This document shows positions 1 to 8,663 of a stretch of DNA of 64,000 bases, piece by piece. The translations under genes were made by a program, and so were the position numbers. The notes below the pieces were generated by a model that saw only the letters and a list, made by a program, of their open reading frames with translations, was not told where the DNA came from and searched no databases. The first letter of the stretch is position 1; each line of letters opens with the position of its first letter. Source of the stretch: VAZQ01 sp963721005 (GTDB lineage Bacteria > Pseudomonadota > Alphaproteobacteria > Rhizobiales > Xanthobacteraceae); the NCBI GenBank assembly GCA_963721005.1, contig CAVRHR010000005.1, positions 992,001 through 1,056,000 on the forward strand, read 5' to 3'.

Positions 1-277
1 TGCGGCTTTCGTGTAGAGATGCGGGGGACCTCATCGCCTGACGCTAAACTCACAGGCGCCTTCGACGCTGCGATTGAGGTTATACGAATCAGTGATCGCA
101 TCCCATTTCGTGTTTTCGCGAAAACTTCGTGGCCCTGCAACTTTCGACTTTTGCAACACAATCGGCCAGGTGCGGACTCCTGCGGCTCCGTCAAAGGAAA
201 GCCCCGCAGTGGTCCAAGCGGGCATCGCGTCCGTCAAACGGCGCGCTGCGCCAAGTCCGGAAGGGGGCGCCCTTACG

Positions 278-469
278 TCACGGTTTGCTCGGCTTGACCG
301 TCTCCCCGACGATCTTGGCAATCTCGGCTTCGATGTCGCCCTCGACGGCGCCTCCAGCGTCTGCGAGCTTGTCCTGGGTCGGCGCGGTTTCACCGGCCGT
401 GGCACCCTTGGCCTTGGGCTCTGACCAATCGATTGGGGGAAGCAGGTCGTCCAGATTACGCACGGTCAT
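278..469 (-). CDS. small hypothetical protein, 63 aa
   Basis: A 63-residue acidic soluble protein with no signal peptide or membrane segment. It begins MTVRNLDDLLPPIDWSEPK and ends in a Lys/Pro-rich tail. An AGGTGA-like ribosome site lies just upstream of the ATG on the minus strand, which supports translation. I recognise no catalytic motif. The N-terminal 'NLDDLLPP.DWSEP' style is familiar from short rhizobial hypotheticals, but that is recall, not a search. No operon partner is visible; the next 600 bases upstream are empty. Function unknown. Confidence 0.5.
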   Translation of the reverse strand: MTVRNLDDLLPPIDWSEPKAKGATAGETAPTQDKLADAGGAVEGDIEAEIAKIVGETVKPSKP

Positions 470-1101
470 AGATCACCTGCTGGAACATTAAAGTGGTCGC
501 GCCTGCTGCGAAGGATAACATGCAGCAACGCTGATCGCGATGGCGGCTCCGCTGCCGTCACCGGCGGCATCTTGATACCCGACTGCACGCTCAGATGCGT
601 CTCGTCCTCGGAAGGACAGCCGTGTGGCCTTGGCCCGCCCAGGGTCGGGTTTTCCCTGAAAGCTGACGGCCCGCTGCGCTGCGGCGAACTGACAAAATGG
701 GCCAGTAACGGATGTCAGCTCGGTGCTCGCACTCGGAGGCTTTGCCGTCGCACCCAGACGCGGTCCGGCTTTTGGAGCAACGCGGCGCGTCAAGTCCGTC
801 AGAGCTTGCCTCCTGCGTCGTGCTGTCATGCGCCACCCCCGACCGGATGCCAAGGTCTACCAGGGTGTGATCCGGAATTGGTGGAGGCGGGAAATCGGGT
901 CACTTTTGCACTTCGATAGACTTGTTCGGTTGGCACCGCCGGTTGGATCACCAGTATCCACAGCGCAAGGCCTTTCTCACGGAGCCGAATACCAATGTGG
1001 CGGGCTAGCAGCCAGCGTCGCCGCAAGTTTGACCGTTTTCTGCTCGTACGCTTGGTTGTGAGTCGGCGGCGGTTCTCAGGAAGGGCGAGCAGGGGGCGTG
1101 C
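470..1101. other. intergenic stretch without a supported gene
   Basis: Open frames exist on both strands but none has a good ribosome site or a recognisable protein. The stretch around 600-830 has the look of degenerate intergenic repeat sequence common in Bradyrhizobium-type genomes. Just outside it, a perfect 14-bp palindrome GTTTTCGCGAAAAC lies at 111-124. Confidence 0.4.
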
Positions 1102-1743
1102 ATGGCGCGCTGTGCATCAGAGTTCCGATTGTTGGCGGCGGCAATCATGGTCCTGTCTTGCACTGGCCGCGACGCGCACGCGTTTGCCCTGTGCGACAGC
1201 TGCCCTGACCTTTTCGCTAATACCTCCACCGCCCAGCAGACCGCACTCGCGGCGCCGCGCGTTCAAAGCACACTCGTCCACGGCCGCTACGTCGATCATC
1301 GCTTGCAGCGGAAACTTGATGTTCCACCGCGTCCCCCCCTGGCTCGTCGCACGGCGCTCACGGCCTTCGCCGCGGTCCCGATAAGCGGAGGTGCAATCGG
1401 GGCAAACGTGTCCGCTCTCATTGCCGATTCGGCACCGCCCGTAGCCGACGAGGCAACGCCTGCGACGCCAGCCTTTCGCATCGACCAGCTGTTTAACATC
1501 ATGGCGGCAGGTCCCTCGGACCAACCGGAGGAGGTGGCAGCTCTGCGGGCCGACGTGCTGAGTCAGTTCCATATGCCCCAGGCCTCTCCAGGTCCCGATT
1601 TCCGGTCCGGATTCTTCGTACCGACGGTTATCGCATTCGGCACCGGCTTGTTGCTGATCGGCGGGATCCTTGGGTCAGCGAGACTTCATGCCTTCGCGCC
1701 GCCCCCCCACCAAGTCTCCGAAGCGATCGTGCCATGTTTCTGA
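1102..1743 (+). CDS. exported or membrane-anchored hypothetical protein, 213 aa
   Basis: Starts at ATG 1102 after a G-rich ribosome site (CAGGGGGCG). Residues 1-28 resemble a signal peptide ending near AHA. A second hydrophobic segment lies near residues 175-192 (PTVIAFGTGLLLIGGILG), so the mature protein is probably anchored in the inner membrane near its C terminus with most of its length periplasmic. The middle is Ala/Pro-rich with no family motif I can name. It stands alone. Function unknown; the signal peptide and membrane helix are the only firm statements. Confidence 0.55.
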   Translation: MARCASEFRLLAAAIMVLSCTGRDAHAFALCDSCPDLFANTSTAQQTALAAPRVQSTLVHGRYVDHRLQRKLDVPPRPPLARRTALTAFAAVPISGGAIGANVSALIADSAPPVADEATPATPAFRIDQLFNIMAAGPSDQPEEVAALRADVLSQFHMPQASPGPDFRSGFFVPTVIAFGTGLLLIGGILGSARLHAFAPPPHQVSEAIVPCF

Positions 1744-2349
1744 GTGCGGTCTCACTCGGGGGGGATGGAACCGCACCGATCCCGAGCATCCCGGCAATAG
1801 TCCCGCACCTACTCCTTGTAGGGGCCATGCATGGAAAGAGCACCAGCGGGCTTCGGTGAGTTATTGCGGGCCGGCAGGCGATGCACCAGCCTTCTGATGA
1901 CGCCGGACGGCAGGGTCGGTACGAGGTGGGAGCTGCGACTTCGATACCGCAGCCAGCGGCTATGGACCAGGAAGAAGCACAGGGCCTGGCGTCGGCAGAA
2001 GATCATCGTGAAACGGGCCGACTGACTTTCAATGGGTCATGGAGCACGAACATTACGTTCCTGGGAAACCCAAGCGTCAGAGGTGGATCGCCTATCGGCG
2101 CCTAAGGAAACGTCTCGTGACGACGCCAAGAGAGCAGCCAGAGTTGAAAGAGCTGGCCGGCCTGGCTGAACAGGGACCACTCGCCGCGCGCCGATGAAAT
2201 CGAGGATACCTTGGGCGACGTCCGCTTTGGCCCCAAAAGCGGTCGTTGAACCCTTGGGGCGTCATTTCCGGGTTGGGTAGAGTCGAGATGTGGCGCGGCG
2301 ACTGTAGGCTGAACATATCTGTTGCCGCCTCTTTCGTCTGGCGGTGCCT
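1744..2349. other. intergenic stretch between hypothetical gene and intron
   Basis: No frame here has both a ribosome site and a recognisable protein. The composition is less GC-rich than flanking genes and several short frames overlap on both strands, consistent with decayed sequence next to the group II intron 3' end. Confidence 0.4.
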
Positions 2350-2390
2350 TAGTGGTTCAGCCGTGGCTCCGTTTCCACATCCCGCTCATC

Positions 2391-2423
2391 GAACCGGACA
2401 TGCAGATTTCCCGCATCCGGCTC
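2391..2423 (-). ncRNA. group II intron domain V (catalytic hairpin)
   Basis: The minus strand reads GAGCCGGATGCGGGAAA then TCTGCATGTCCGGTTC. This folds as the usual ~34-nt hairpin with a GAAA tetraloop, flanking GAGCCGG/CCGGTTC helix and a bulge. It lies 12 bases downstream of the maturase stop codon, as expected. Confidence 0.85.
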
Positions 2424-2435
2424 TCGGACAAGACT

Positions 2436-3767
2436 TCACGCCTTCACCCACGGCATGTCGTGCCCAAGCCGGCACAGGCGTACGAGCTTGAAGTGCCCGT
2501 AAAGGTGCGGGAGTGGATAGGCCCCGCCCCTGCGTCGCCTGACCTTGTGCTTGTAGCACAACCACCGGCGCAACCGCGCAGCGGTGTAGTTGTCGATCGC
2601 CCGGTACGCCTTGTTGACGGTGCCTACTTCGAAGTAGTTCGCCCATCCGCGCATCGTGCGGTTCAACTTCTTCACCATCAGTGTGGTCTCTTGCCAAGTC
2701 CCCGATCGGGCGGTCAGCACGTGGACGTTCTCGACCATGCGCTTGATGCTCTTCTTCGATGGCCGGTACCCCAGGTACGCTTTTCCGGTTCTCGCTGAAT
2801 ACATCCGCCCAAACGTGTGTCCCAGGAAGTCGAACTCTCCTTCCGGTACCTTGCAAATTCGTGTTTTCTCCTCGTTGACCGCGAGCTTCAGTTTACCCAT
2901 GATCTCGCGCAATCGCTGCAACGCCTCTTCGGCTTTGCCCTTCCGGCACAGGATCACGAGGTCGTCGGCGTAGGTCACGATGCGAGAGCCGAGGCTTCGC
3001 TCCAGCCCGAGCATCTTCCATCCCAGCACGAACCGGCGCATGTACAGATTTGCCAGCAATGGTGAGATGGGTGAGCCTTGCGGAATGCCGCGCCGGTTGT
3101 CCCGGGCCTCGGTCGTGCGTGTCTGACTCCCTCGATCGTCGGTCTCTTCCACGGGGCAGTCCAGCCACATCTTGATCAGATGCAGCACGCGCCGATCAAC
3201 AATTCGGCGCGCTACCGACTTTAGAAGGTCGGCATGCGGAATGCTCCCGAAGTAGTCCGCGAGGTCGGCGTCGACGACTTCCGGGTGGCCATGGTTCAGC
3301 AGCGCTCCCACCTCGACCACCGCCTGTTGCGCATTGCGTCCAGGACGGTAGGCGTATTGCTCTGGTGGAAGATCGGCTTCAAAGATCGGTTCCAGCACCA
3401 GCATCGCTGCCGTCATGCAGACCCGATCCCGCAAGGTCGAGATGCCCAGCGGCCTGAGCTTGCCGTTGGCCTTCGGTATATACACTCTTCTGATAGGCTC
3501 CGGTCGGTAAGTCTCTTGCCCGAGCGCAAGCGCCAGTTCGCCAAGCCACCGTTGCAGCCCATACGCCTCAATGTCCGCGAAGTCTTGACCATCTACACCC
3601 GGTGCGCCCTTGTTGGAGCGGCATTGGGCATAGGCATGCGCCAGAATGTCCTCACGGCTGATCTTGTCGTACAGGGCGTAGAAACGATAGCCGGCTTCTG
3701 CCTTCGCTTTCGCGTGCAACGCCATCTGCAGTTTCTGAACACTCTTCGGAGTTGATAGGTTACCCAA
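2436..3767 (-). CDS. ltrA: group II intron reverse transcriptase/maturase
   Basis: A 443-residue multifunctional protein that aids intron splicing and retrohoming. Reverse-transcriptase blocks are in order: the first catalytic aspartate segment VDADLADYF (about 165-173), GIPQGSPISPLLAN (228-240) and the active-site YADD (266-269). Domain X (maturase) follows with the RGWANYF motif, and the chain ends shortly after with a basic tail. There is no H-N-H endonuclease domain, so mobility would rely on target DNA made accessible by replication. No frameshift or missing core residue is visible. An alternative start is the second Met at residue 16. Confidence 0.93.
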   Translation of the reverse strand: MGNLSTPKSVQKLQMALHAKAKAEAGYRFYALYDKISREDILAHAYAQCRSNKGAPGVDGQDFADIEAYGLQRWLGELALALGQETYRPEPIRRVYIPKANGKLRPLGISTLRDRVCMTAAMLVLEPIFEADLPPEQYAYRPGRNAQQAVVEVGALLNHGHPEVVDADLADYFGSIPHADLLKSVARRIVDRRVLHLIKMWLDCPVEETDDRGSQTRTTEARDNRRGIPQGSPISPLLANLYMRRFVLGWKMLGLERSLGSRIVTYADDLVILCRKGKAEEALQRLREIMGKLKLAVNEEKTRICKVPEGEFDFLGHTFGRMYSARTGKAYLGYRPSKKSIKRMVENVHVLTARSGTWQETTLMVKKLNRTMRGWANYFEVGTVNKAYRAIDNYTAARLRRWLCYKHKVRRRRGGAYPLPHLYGHFKLVRLCRLGHDMPWVKA

Positions 3768-4263
3768 TCTCCCGGTCCCTCACCACGTATTGCGTTCGTC
3801 TTGAACTGAGGTCCCGTCCCTCCACCGGCATTACCCGGCTTCCGCGGTACCACGAACCTCTCCGCCTCCCCAGGGCGCCCGGCCTGTCCCTCGCGGGCGT
3901 CCGATTGGCCATCCCTGGCCACGCCTTGGGGTCTCCCGTGTTGCGTTCGCTTTCCTTGTGTACATGCTGTCGCCACTACCCCGGCACAGCGACTGGGAGC
4001 ACTGCTTCGCCCACCTCCCCCAGTCGTGTCAGCCTTCCCCGATATGGCAGTCAGGTCGGCCTGTGCATTGTCCTTTTCGAGGCTTGCTCGGCGTTTACTC
4101 GCGTTACGGCCTGCACACTCGCGCTGTCACCGTATATCGTGACCCGCTAACCGAAGGCTTCAGCCATTTCGTTACCTCCATGACTGCTCCGGTTGCTTCC
4201 GGCTGGAGCGGTTGCCGGGTGGGGCTTGCACCCACTAGAAAGCGCCGCCTTTCCACGGCGCAC

Positions 4264-4605
4264 GCCATGACCGGACTCATGCAACGCAACGAACGGCACT
4301 TACATTCGATGACCTCGTCACCGAGCAATTGCATGGAGCCGGCAAGGCCGAGCGCCGGTGGACCAAGTCGGTCAGCGTCTAGTGTTTAGTCTTGTTGACA
4401 GCGGGGATAACTTGAGATTGTCGTCGAATTAATGTGCGCGGTGCCGGATATTGATACCAGTCCCTTACTGGGCGACGCCTCGACTACCGCTCCCCCCATT
4501 CCGCCAGGAGCCGGCCATGTCATTAAAACTGAGGAAGTGCATCCGGTCCGCTTCGGCGAACATTTTCATGGCAGCCGGGGTGCCCAGCCAGTCGCGGGTG
4601 GGATA
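4264..4605. other. intron 5' flank, possible gene stump
   Basis: Immediately outside the intron a plus-strand frame reads TALTFDDLVTEQLHG and continues to a stop at about 4382. It could be the last exon of a gene split by the intron, but the matching upstream half was not recognised on the other side. The remainder up to the zinc-ribbon gene shows nothing supportable. Confidence 0.3.
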
Positions 4606-4770
4606 TTGATACTTTGCCCTCACACGAAATCTCCCGTGACGACGGGTCTTAGCATCGACTGCGTTGTCTTCAGGCCACTTCCTCCCGTTGCGGTTCCGTT
4701 GCGTTGCCCAACCTGCGGTCAAACTCATAGATGGAAGCCCGGGGATGCTTGGATCAATGTCGATGCGTGA
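4606..4770 (+). CDS. small zinc-ribbon-like protein, 54 aa
   Basis: Read from a TTG start (4606) behind GGTGGG. The product begins (M)ILCPHTKSPVTTGL and has a second cysteine pair RCPTCGQTHRWKPGDAW. Two Cys-containing knuckles in a ~50-residue chain suggest a rubredoxin/zinc-ribbon fold. This protein type, with the ending HRWKPGDAW, is one I recognise as a recurrent small protein of Bradyrhizobium-like genomes; its role is not known to me. Its end overlaps the preferred start of the following IHF gene by eight bases, suggesting translational coupling. The start codon is the weak point. Confidence 0.6.
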   Translation: MILCPHTKSPVTTGLSIDCVVFRPLPPVAVPLRCPTCGQTHRWKPGDAWINVDA

Positions 4771-5143
4771 GCCGATCCTGCTCAGTCCCCGCGGGCGGTA
4801 CGATCAAGTTTCAAGAAGCCCTGAAGCTCAACAAGAGCCAAGAACGACCGTTACTCGCGTCGATCTGGTCGAGGCTGTCTATCGGAGGGTCGGATTATCG
4901 CGGGCGGAGTCTGCTCGACTTGTAGAACTCGTCTTCAAGGAAATCACGGATTGCCTTGAGCGCGGCGAGACCGTGAAGCTATCCTCGTTCGGATCGTTCA
5001 TCGTCCGGATCAAAGGACCCCGTGTGGGCCGCAATCCGAAGACCGGGGTCGAGGTGCCGATCGCACCGCGCCAAGTGGTGGTGTTTAAGGCGTCGGATAC
5101 GCTGAGAAAGCGGCTCGCCACAGTCGAAGAGACGACAGAGTAG
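4763..5143 (+). CDS. ihfA: integration host factor alpha-like DNA-binding protein
   Basis: HU/IHF-family protein of about 126 residues from the ATG at 4763 (others possible at 4745 and 4757). The body starts at VTRVDLVEAVYRRVGLSR, has the beta-arm approach KLSSFGSFIVR and the DNA-minor-groove arm GRNPKTGVEVPI with its intercalating proline, and ends at FKASDTLRKRL. The sequence is closer to IhfA than to HU. The ~30-residue N-terminal extension before VTRVDL is unusual. IHF bends DNA for recombination, sigma-54 promoters and phage functions. In this mobile region it is probably a second, accessory ihfA copy. Confidence 0.85.
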   Translation: MREPILLSPRGRYDQVSRSPEAQQEPRTTVTRVDLVEAVYRRVGLSRAESARLVELVFKEITDCLERGETVKLSSFGSFIVRIKGPRVGRNPKTGVEVPIAPRQVVVFKASDTLRKRLATVEETTE

Positions 5144-5480
5144 CGGGCATCGGTTTTTTCGGTAACTCAATCGTCGGCCCGAGGCAAGTCCAATTTACCC
5201 GGCGGGAGCGGCGATGTCTGGACCTCATGAGCGGGTTTGGGTCTTCGCCGCTTCCTTCCGACTTCAATAGCGACACCAGCGAGATTGCCAGCCGCGGCCA
5301 TTCGAGCCCACGTCCCAAAATTGATCCAACAAGGGGATACTTGGCGTGGGCTTGGAGCGCGCCCTCGTCAAAACTTTGCGATGCTATTCGACGCCGCCGT
5401 CAGTCATATCGGCTTTGGCCCGTAAGCGGATTTTCGCCCCAACCATGCTGTGGTGACGATCGGTTCTACGAAGTCGTATC
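5144..5480. other. intergenic, no gene seen
   Basis: Between ihfA and the convergent cupin gene. Frames are short and unsupported; part of it (about 5400-5440) resembles decayed intergenic repeat sequence. No clear terminator follows ihfA. Confidence 0.4.
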
Positions 5481-5924
5481 CTATTGGTGCTCCGGAACCG
5501 TCCCAGGTTTGCCAATCTCGACGATCCCCACCACCAGGACTTTCGCCGGCTCGGTATTGCTGGCGTTGCGCGACACGGCGTGAAGTTGGTTGGGCGCTTC
5601 ATAGAAGACGTCACCCTTGGTCAGCACCCTCTCGGGACCGTCGTCGAGCTTGATCCTGTAGGCACCTTCCAGCACATAGCCGAAATTATGCGTCGTTGGG
5701 TGGCGATGCGGCACCGAGCCGCCGCCCGGAGGGATATCGAGCGTGGTCATCGTCACTTCATGGCCGGGAAATTCGGCGATCGCCTGCTTCATCACCTGGG
5801 TCGCCTTGGTCGCGGGCAACGGCTGCTGAGCCACGACGACCCCGAGGCTAAATGCTCCGGCAAGTGCGACAATGCCGGCAACGGCGAAGAACGATCTGGT
5901 CAGCATGCGACCGGAACAGAACAT
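5481..5924 (-). CDS. exported cupin-domain protein
   Basis: A 147-residue protein with an N-terminal signal peptide (hydrophobic run AVAGIVALAGAFSLGVVV, cleavage near AQQ) followed by a single cupin_2 barrel. The metal-binding motif 1 is visible as PHRHPTTHNFGYVLEG (HxH, later Glu) and motif 2 as PNQLHAVSRN (His). It is therefore a periplasmic metal-binding cupin; substrate unknown. The start at 5924 follows a strong AGGGAGG site. It stands alone on the minus strand. Confidence 0.8.
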   Translation of the reverse strand: MFCSGRMLTRSFFAVAGIVALAGAFSLGVVVAQQPLPATKATQVMKQAIAEFPGHEVTMTTLDIPPGGGSVPHRHPTTHNFGYVLEGAYRIKLDDGPERVLTKGDVFYEAPNQLHAVSRNASNTEPAKVLVVGIVEIGKPGTVPEHQ

Positions 5925-6330
5925 AGGGGACCTCCCTCTTGCTGCGTATCGAGCCGCCTGCCTGCATTGAAGCGATGGGGCGCTGTGCGGTCAACGGCTC
6001 GCCTGCCAGTTTCACCCGCTCCCGCGGCAATTTGGACGTCCAGACCGGCAAGCCCCTGCGCGTCCCCGGCTCGCTGATTATCGCCACCGCGCGCCGGTCA
6101 CTCCACATCCCGAAAATGGCAAGCCACCGGCGGGCCGGCAAGGGACTTGTTTCAGACGAAAATGGTCCCGCCTTCAATTCGCAAGGCGGGACCAGTCGGG
6201 AGCGAGAACCCTGACGATTGAAGGGGTTCTCACATTCAAAAGTGTAGGACCGGGCGGCCCGCAGGGCAATCCACGGGGCAATCCACGGGGCACATCGGTC
6301 CGCAGAGCCCCGCTTGCAGCCCAGAAACGG
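5925..6330. other. intergenic with terminator and 12-bp tandem repeat
   Basis: Apart from the terminator at 6163-6199 this stretch holds a perfect two-copy tandem repeat of GGCAATCCACGG (6265-6288). No gene is supported. Confidence 0.5.
6163..6199 (-). terminator. rho-independent terminator for the 6331-6858 gene
   Basis: Perfect 12-bp inverted repeat TGGTCCCGCCTT / AAGGCGGGACCA (6163-6174 and 6183-6194) with an 8-nt loop. On the minus strand the stem is followed by ATTTTCG. It lies about 140 bases downstream of the minus-strand gene. Confidence 0.7.
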
Positions 6331-6858
6331 CTATGCGGGATGCTTTTCATTCTTCGCGGCGCGGATGCCCTGTGCGGTGGCGTCTTTCTCGCACATATAG
6401 GCGCCCTCCTTCGTGTTGCCGTAATCCTTGTGGCCGCTGAAATGATAAATTTTAGACTTCAAGTTTGCCCACACAACGGTGTCGGTGGGACACCGGGCCT
6501 TGGCTTGAGCTTCCGATGAAAATTCGTTGGCGCCCGTGGGCGTCGTTGCGGCCGTAGGAGCCGGTTTGACTACCGACGGCGCAGCAGGAGCAGCGGCCGG
6601 TGTTGGTGCAGGAGCAACTGTCGGCGCGGGCTTAACTGCAGCGGGTGTGGCAGGAGGCGCCGCAGCAGCACCGGCCGAACGGCATTGTTCTACGTATGCT
6701 TTCTCCGTGATGCCCTTTGCCTGATTATCCGCTTTGTTGGCCTGCCATTCCGATCTACACGCTTTCTCCGTCTTCTGCTGCGCAAACACCGGAGATGGCG
6801 CGGTCCATAATCCAGCCAACGCAAGACCAAGCACGGCGCCGAGAACAGTTCGTTTCAT
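6331..6858 (-). CDS. exported proline/alanine-rich hypothetical protein
   Basis: About 175 residues from the ATG at 6858, chosen because GGAGG lies directly before it and overlaps an upstream in-frame ATG. A signal peptide (to about SPVFAQQ) precedes a short domain with a Cys pair, a long Ala/Pro low-complexity linker (about residues 65-115), and a conserved C-terminal domain containing CPTDTVVWANLKSKIYHF and GHKDYGNTKEGAYMCEKDA. That C-terminal domain is one I associate with short exported rhizobial proteins; no function is known to me. Two separated cysteines could form a periplasmic disulfide. Confidence 0.75.
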   Translation of the reverse strand: MKRTVLGAVLGLALAGLWTAPSPVFAQQKTEKACRSEWQANKADNQAKGITEKAYVEQCRSAGAAAAPPATPAAVKPAPTVAPAPTPAAAPAAPSVVKPAPTAATTPTGANEFSSEAQAKARCPTDTVVWANLKSKIYHFSGHKDYGNTKEGAYMCEKDATAQGIRAAKNEKHPA

Positions 6859-7175
6859 GGTTTCCTCCATTGAGAGAGCGGTTGACTGTCAGGATCAGAG
6901 GTCGGCCCCCCAGCGAACGTCATTTGACCTACGCGGGAATGAACCCGGCGTGAACCAAATCCACCCCTACCCGGCCGGTTTGAGGGTTAGGTCGCTGGTT
7001 TTGGGACGGACAGCGGTCGGGTTTGGAATATGGAACTTTTGTGACAGTCTGATATTGATGGGACATGTCGCAGAGCGGACCCATCGCTGCCATCGGCGGC
7101 CTGCTTTTGCTGTGATGCAAAACACACCTCCCAATTGACGATGTGGTAGTCTGCCCCTTGTCAGGAGGGGTGGCC
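6859..7175. other. intergenic, no gene seen
   Basis: Contains the promoter region of the 6331-6858 gene and the leader of the following fragment. Nothing further is supportable. Confidence 0.4.
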
Positions 7176-7301
7176 ATGCGACGGCGCGAGTTCATCACGC
7201 TTCTCGGCGGCACCGCAGGCTTCGCCCTGGACGCGGTCGCCTGGATCTACGGTCACGACGCGGCGGAGGTCGCCGATGGGGTGGCTCGTCGCCCGGCAGC
7301 C
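7176..7301 (+). pseudogene. orphan signal-peptide stump of an ABC-type substrate-binding protein
   Basis: A 41-codon frame with an excellent ribosome site (CAGGAGGGG) starting MRRREFITLLGGTAGFAL. This is the near-invariant N-terminal signal of a large rhizobial family of exported substrate-binding proteins, which normally run over 300 residues. Here the frame departs after about 22 residues and stops at 7299-7301, just before the GST gene. It is best read as a truncated remnant whose translation signals survive and may now drive the downstream GST gene. Confidence 0.6.
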
Positions 7302-7339
7302 TGACCTCACGGACCGCCTCGGGCAGGGAGGATGCGACG

Positions 7340-8200
7340 GTGCAGCTTACCGAAAGCGACATCCGCACGCGCGAGGTGCTCGGCTGGAAAGGCCTGCACG
7401 TCTTCCACTTTCCACTGTCGTCCTGCTCGCAGAAGCTGCGCATCTTCCTCAATCTCAAAGGCATGCGCTGGCAGTCGCACGTCGTCGACCTCACCGCCAG
7501 CGAAAACGTGACCCCCTGGTTCCTCGGCGTCAATCCGCGCGGCCTCGTGCCGGTGTTGGTGCACGACGGCGCCGTGCACATCGAGAGCAACGACATCATC
7601 GCGTATTTGGAGGAACGCTTCCCGTCCCCGCCCCTCGTTCCGAAGGCCCGGGCCGAGGCCACCGCGGCCGCGCTGCGGCAGGAGGACGATCTCCATTTCG
7701 ATCTGCGCGCGCTGACATTTCGCTTCGTATTCGCGCCGCCGGTGCCGCCGAAATCGGCTGACGACCTGCAGCGCTACGCCACCGCCGGATCGGGCACGGT
7801 GGGCGGCGTGCGTGATTCCGGATTGACGCAGCAAATTGACTTCTGGCGGCGCTATGCCGAAAGCGGCGTGACGGACGAGGCCGCGCGGGCGTCAGCCGGC
7901 AAATTCCGCGCGGCGTTCGACGAGCTAGAGCGGCGTCTCGTCGGGCAGCCTTACCTCATGGGCGAGGCGCTCAGCGTCGTCGACATCGCCTGGTTCATCT
8001 ACGTCAATCGCCTCGCGCTCGCCGGATACCCGGTCGCGCGCCTGCATCCGCGGCTGCAGGCGTGGTTCGCCGGGCTGCTGGAGCGTCGGGAATTCTCCGG
8101 CGAGATTGCCCTTGCGCCGGCGCTCGAGGAGCAATTCGCCGCGACGCGGCGGGCGCACACGCACGCCGGTAGGTCGCTGGAATTGGTCGCCAGCCTATGA
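7340..8200 (+). CDS. glutathione S-transferase family protein
   Basis: A 286-residue cytosolic GST. The N-terminal thioredoxin-like domain shows HFPLSSCSQKLRIFL (candidate catalytic Ser/Cys) and the glutathione-binding RGLVPVLVHDG then ESNDIIAYLEE. An all-helical C-terminal domain follows, with the hydrophobic-core motif ALSVVDIAWFIYVNRL. At 286 residues it is longer than a typical ~210-residue GST, mostly from an insertion between the domains. The preferred start is GTG 7340 behind GGGAGG. Substrate not predictable. Confidence 0.85.
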   Translation: MQLTESDIRTREVLGWKGLHVFHFPLSSCSQKLRIFLNLKGMRWQSHVVDLTASENVTPWFLGVNPRGLVPVLVHDGAVHIESNDIIAYLEERFPSPPLVPKARAEATAAALRQEDDLHFDLRALTFRFVFAPPVPPKSADDLQRYATAGSGTVGGVRDSGLTQQIDFWRRYAESGVTDEAARASAGKFRAAFDELERRLVGQPYLMGEALSVVDIAWFIYVNRLALAGYPVARLHPRLQAWFAGLLERREFSGEIALAPALEEQFAATRRAHTHAGRSLELVASL

Positions 8201-8663
8201 GGCGACCCGTCGGTGCCAGAGTTCGGAGTTCCACGGATTGCGCCAAGCGCCGGATTTCGACGTGCCGCAGCCGCTGCTCGTACCAGCCGACTGGGTGAGC
8301 GAAAGAGGCCGCCATCTTCTTGCGGTGCAGGAGTCCGCTCGTGGGGGCAGAGCGGAAATCATTTGCTCGGCCTGAGGATTACCGGGTTTGACCCTTCCGC
8401 GACATTCGACGGAGCCGCCGGCACGTCCGCTCACGGGGGAGAACCCGACATAGGGCGACGGAGGCCGCTACCGCTGCTCTTGACCCGAAGCCGGCATACG
8501 GCCACGCCCCCCCGATGTGTTATCCTTCGGGTCGAGCACAACAGGGGCTGACAGTTTTTTGGCGTTAACGAGAGATTGGACAGCAATGCTGCCGTCGGCT
8601 TGCCGATCCTGGCATGATGCTTCAATGTCGCCGGACAGCGCGGCGTTCATTAGGGGGGGCATC
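8201..8663. other. intergenic with dispersed repeat copy
   Basis: Contains the dispersed repeat at 8399-8450 and the leader of the following gene (purine-rich TTAGGGGGGGC before ATG 8664). No other gene is supported; minus-strand frames look like old coding remnants I cannot assign. Confidence 0.4.
8399..8450. repeat. dispersed intergenic repeat, copy A
   Basis: GCGACATTCGACGGAGCC, a short gap, then GTCCGCTCACGGGGGAGAA. A diverged second copy lies at 10553-10605 in the same orientation. This resembles the small non-coding repeat family littering Bradyrhizobium-like intergenic regions. Confidence 0.6.

Larger units (their letters stand above)
2350..4263 (-). mobile_element. group II intron, apparently full length (~1.9 kb)
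   Basis: On the minus strand the RNA appears to begin at a GTGCGCC motif (4263-4257), matching the group II 5' consensus GUGYG. It then runs through about 500 bases of structured leader with characteristic GGGTGCAAGCCCC-type segments, the maturase gene, and ends with domain V (2391-2423) and a domain VI-like hairpin. The 3' end is placed near 2350 by the domain VI helix and is approximate. All parts needed for a ribozyme retroelement seem present. Its host locus is not a recognisable gene. Exact boundaries need comparison with an empty site. Confidence 0.8.
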
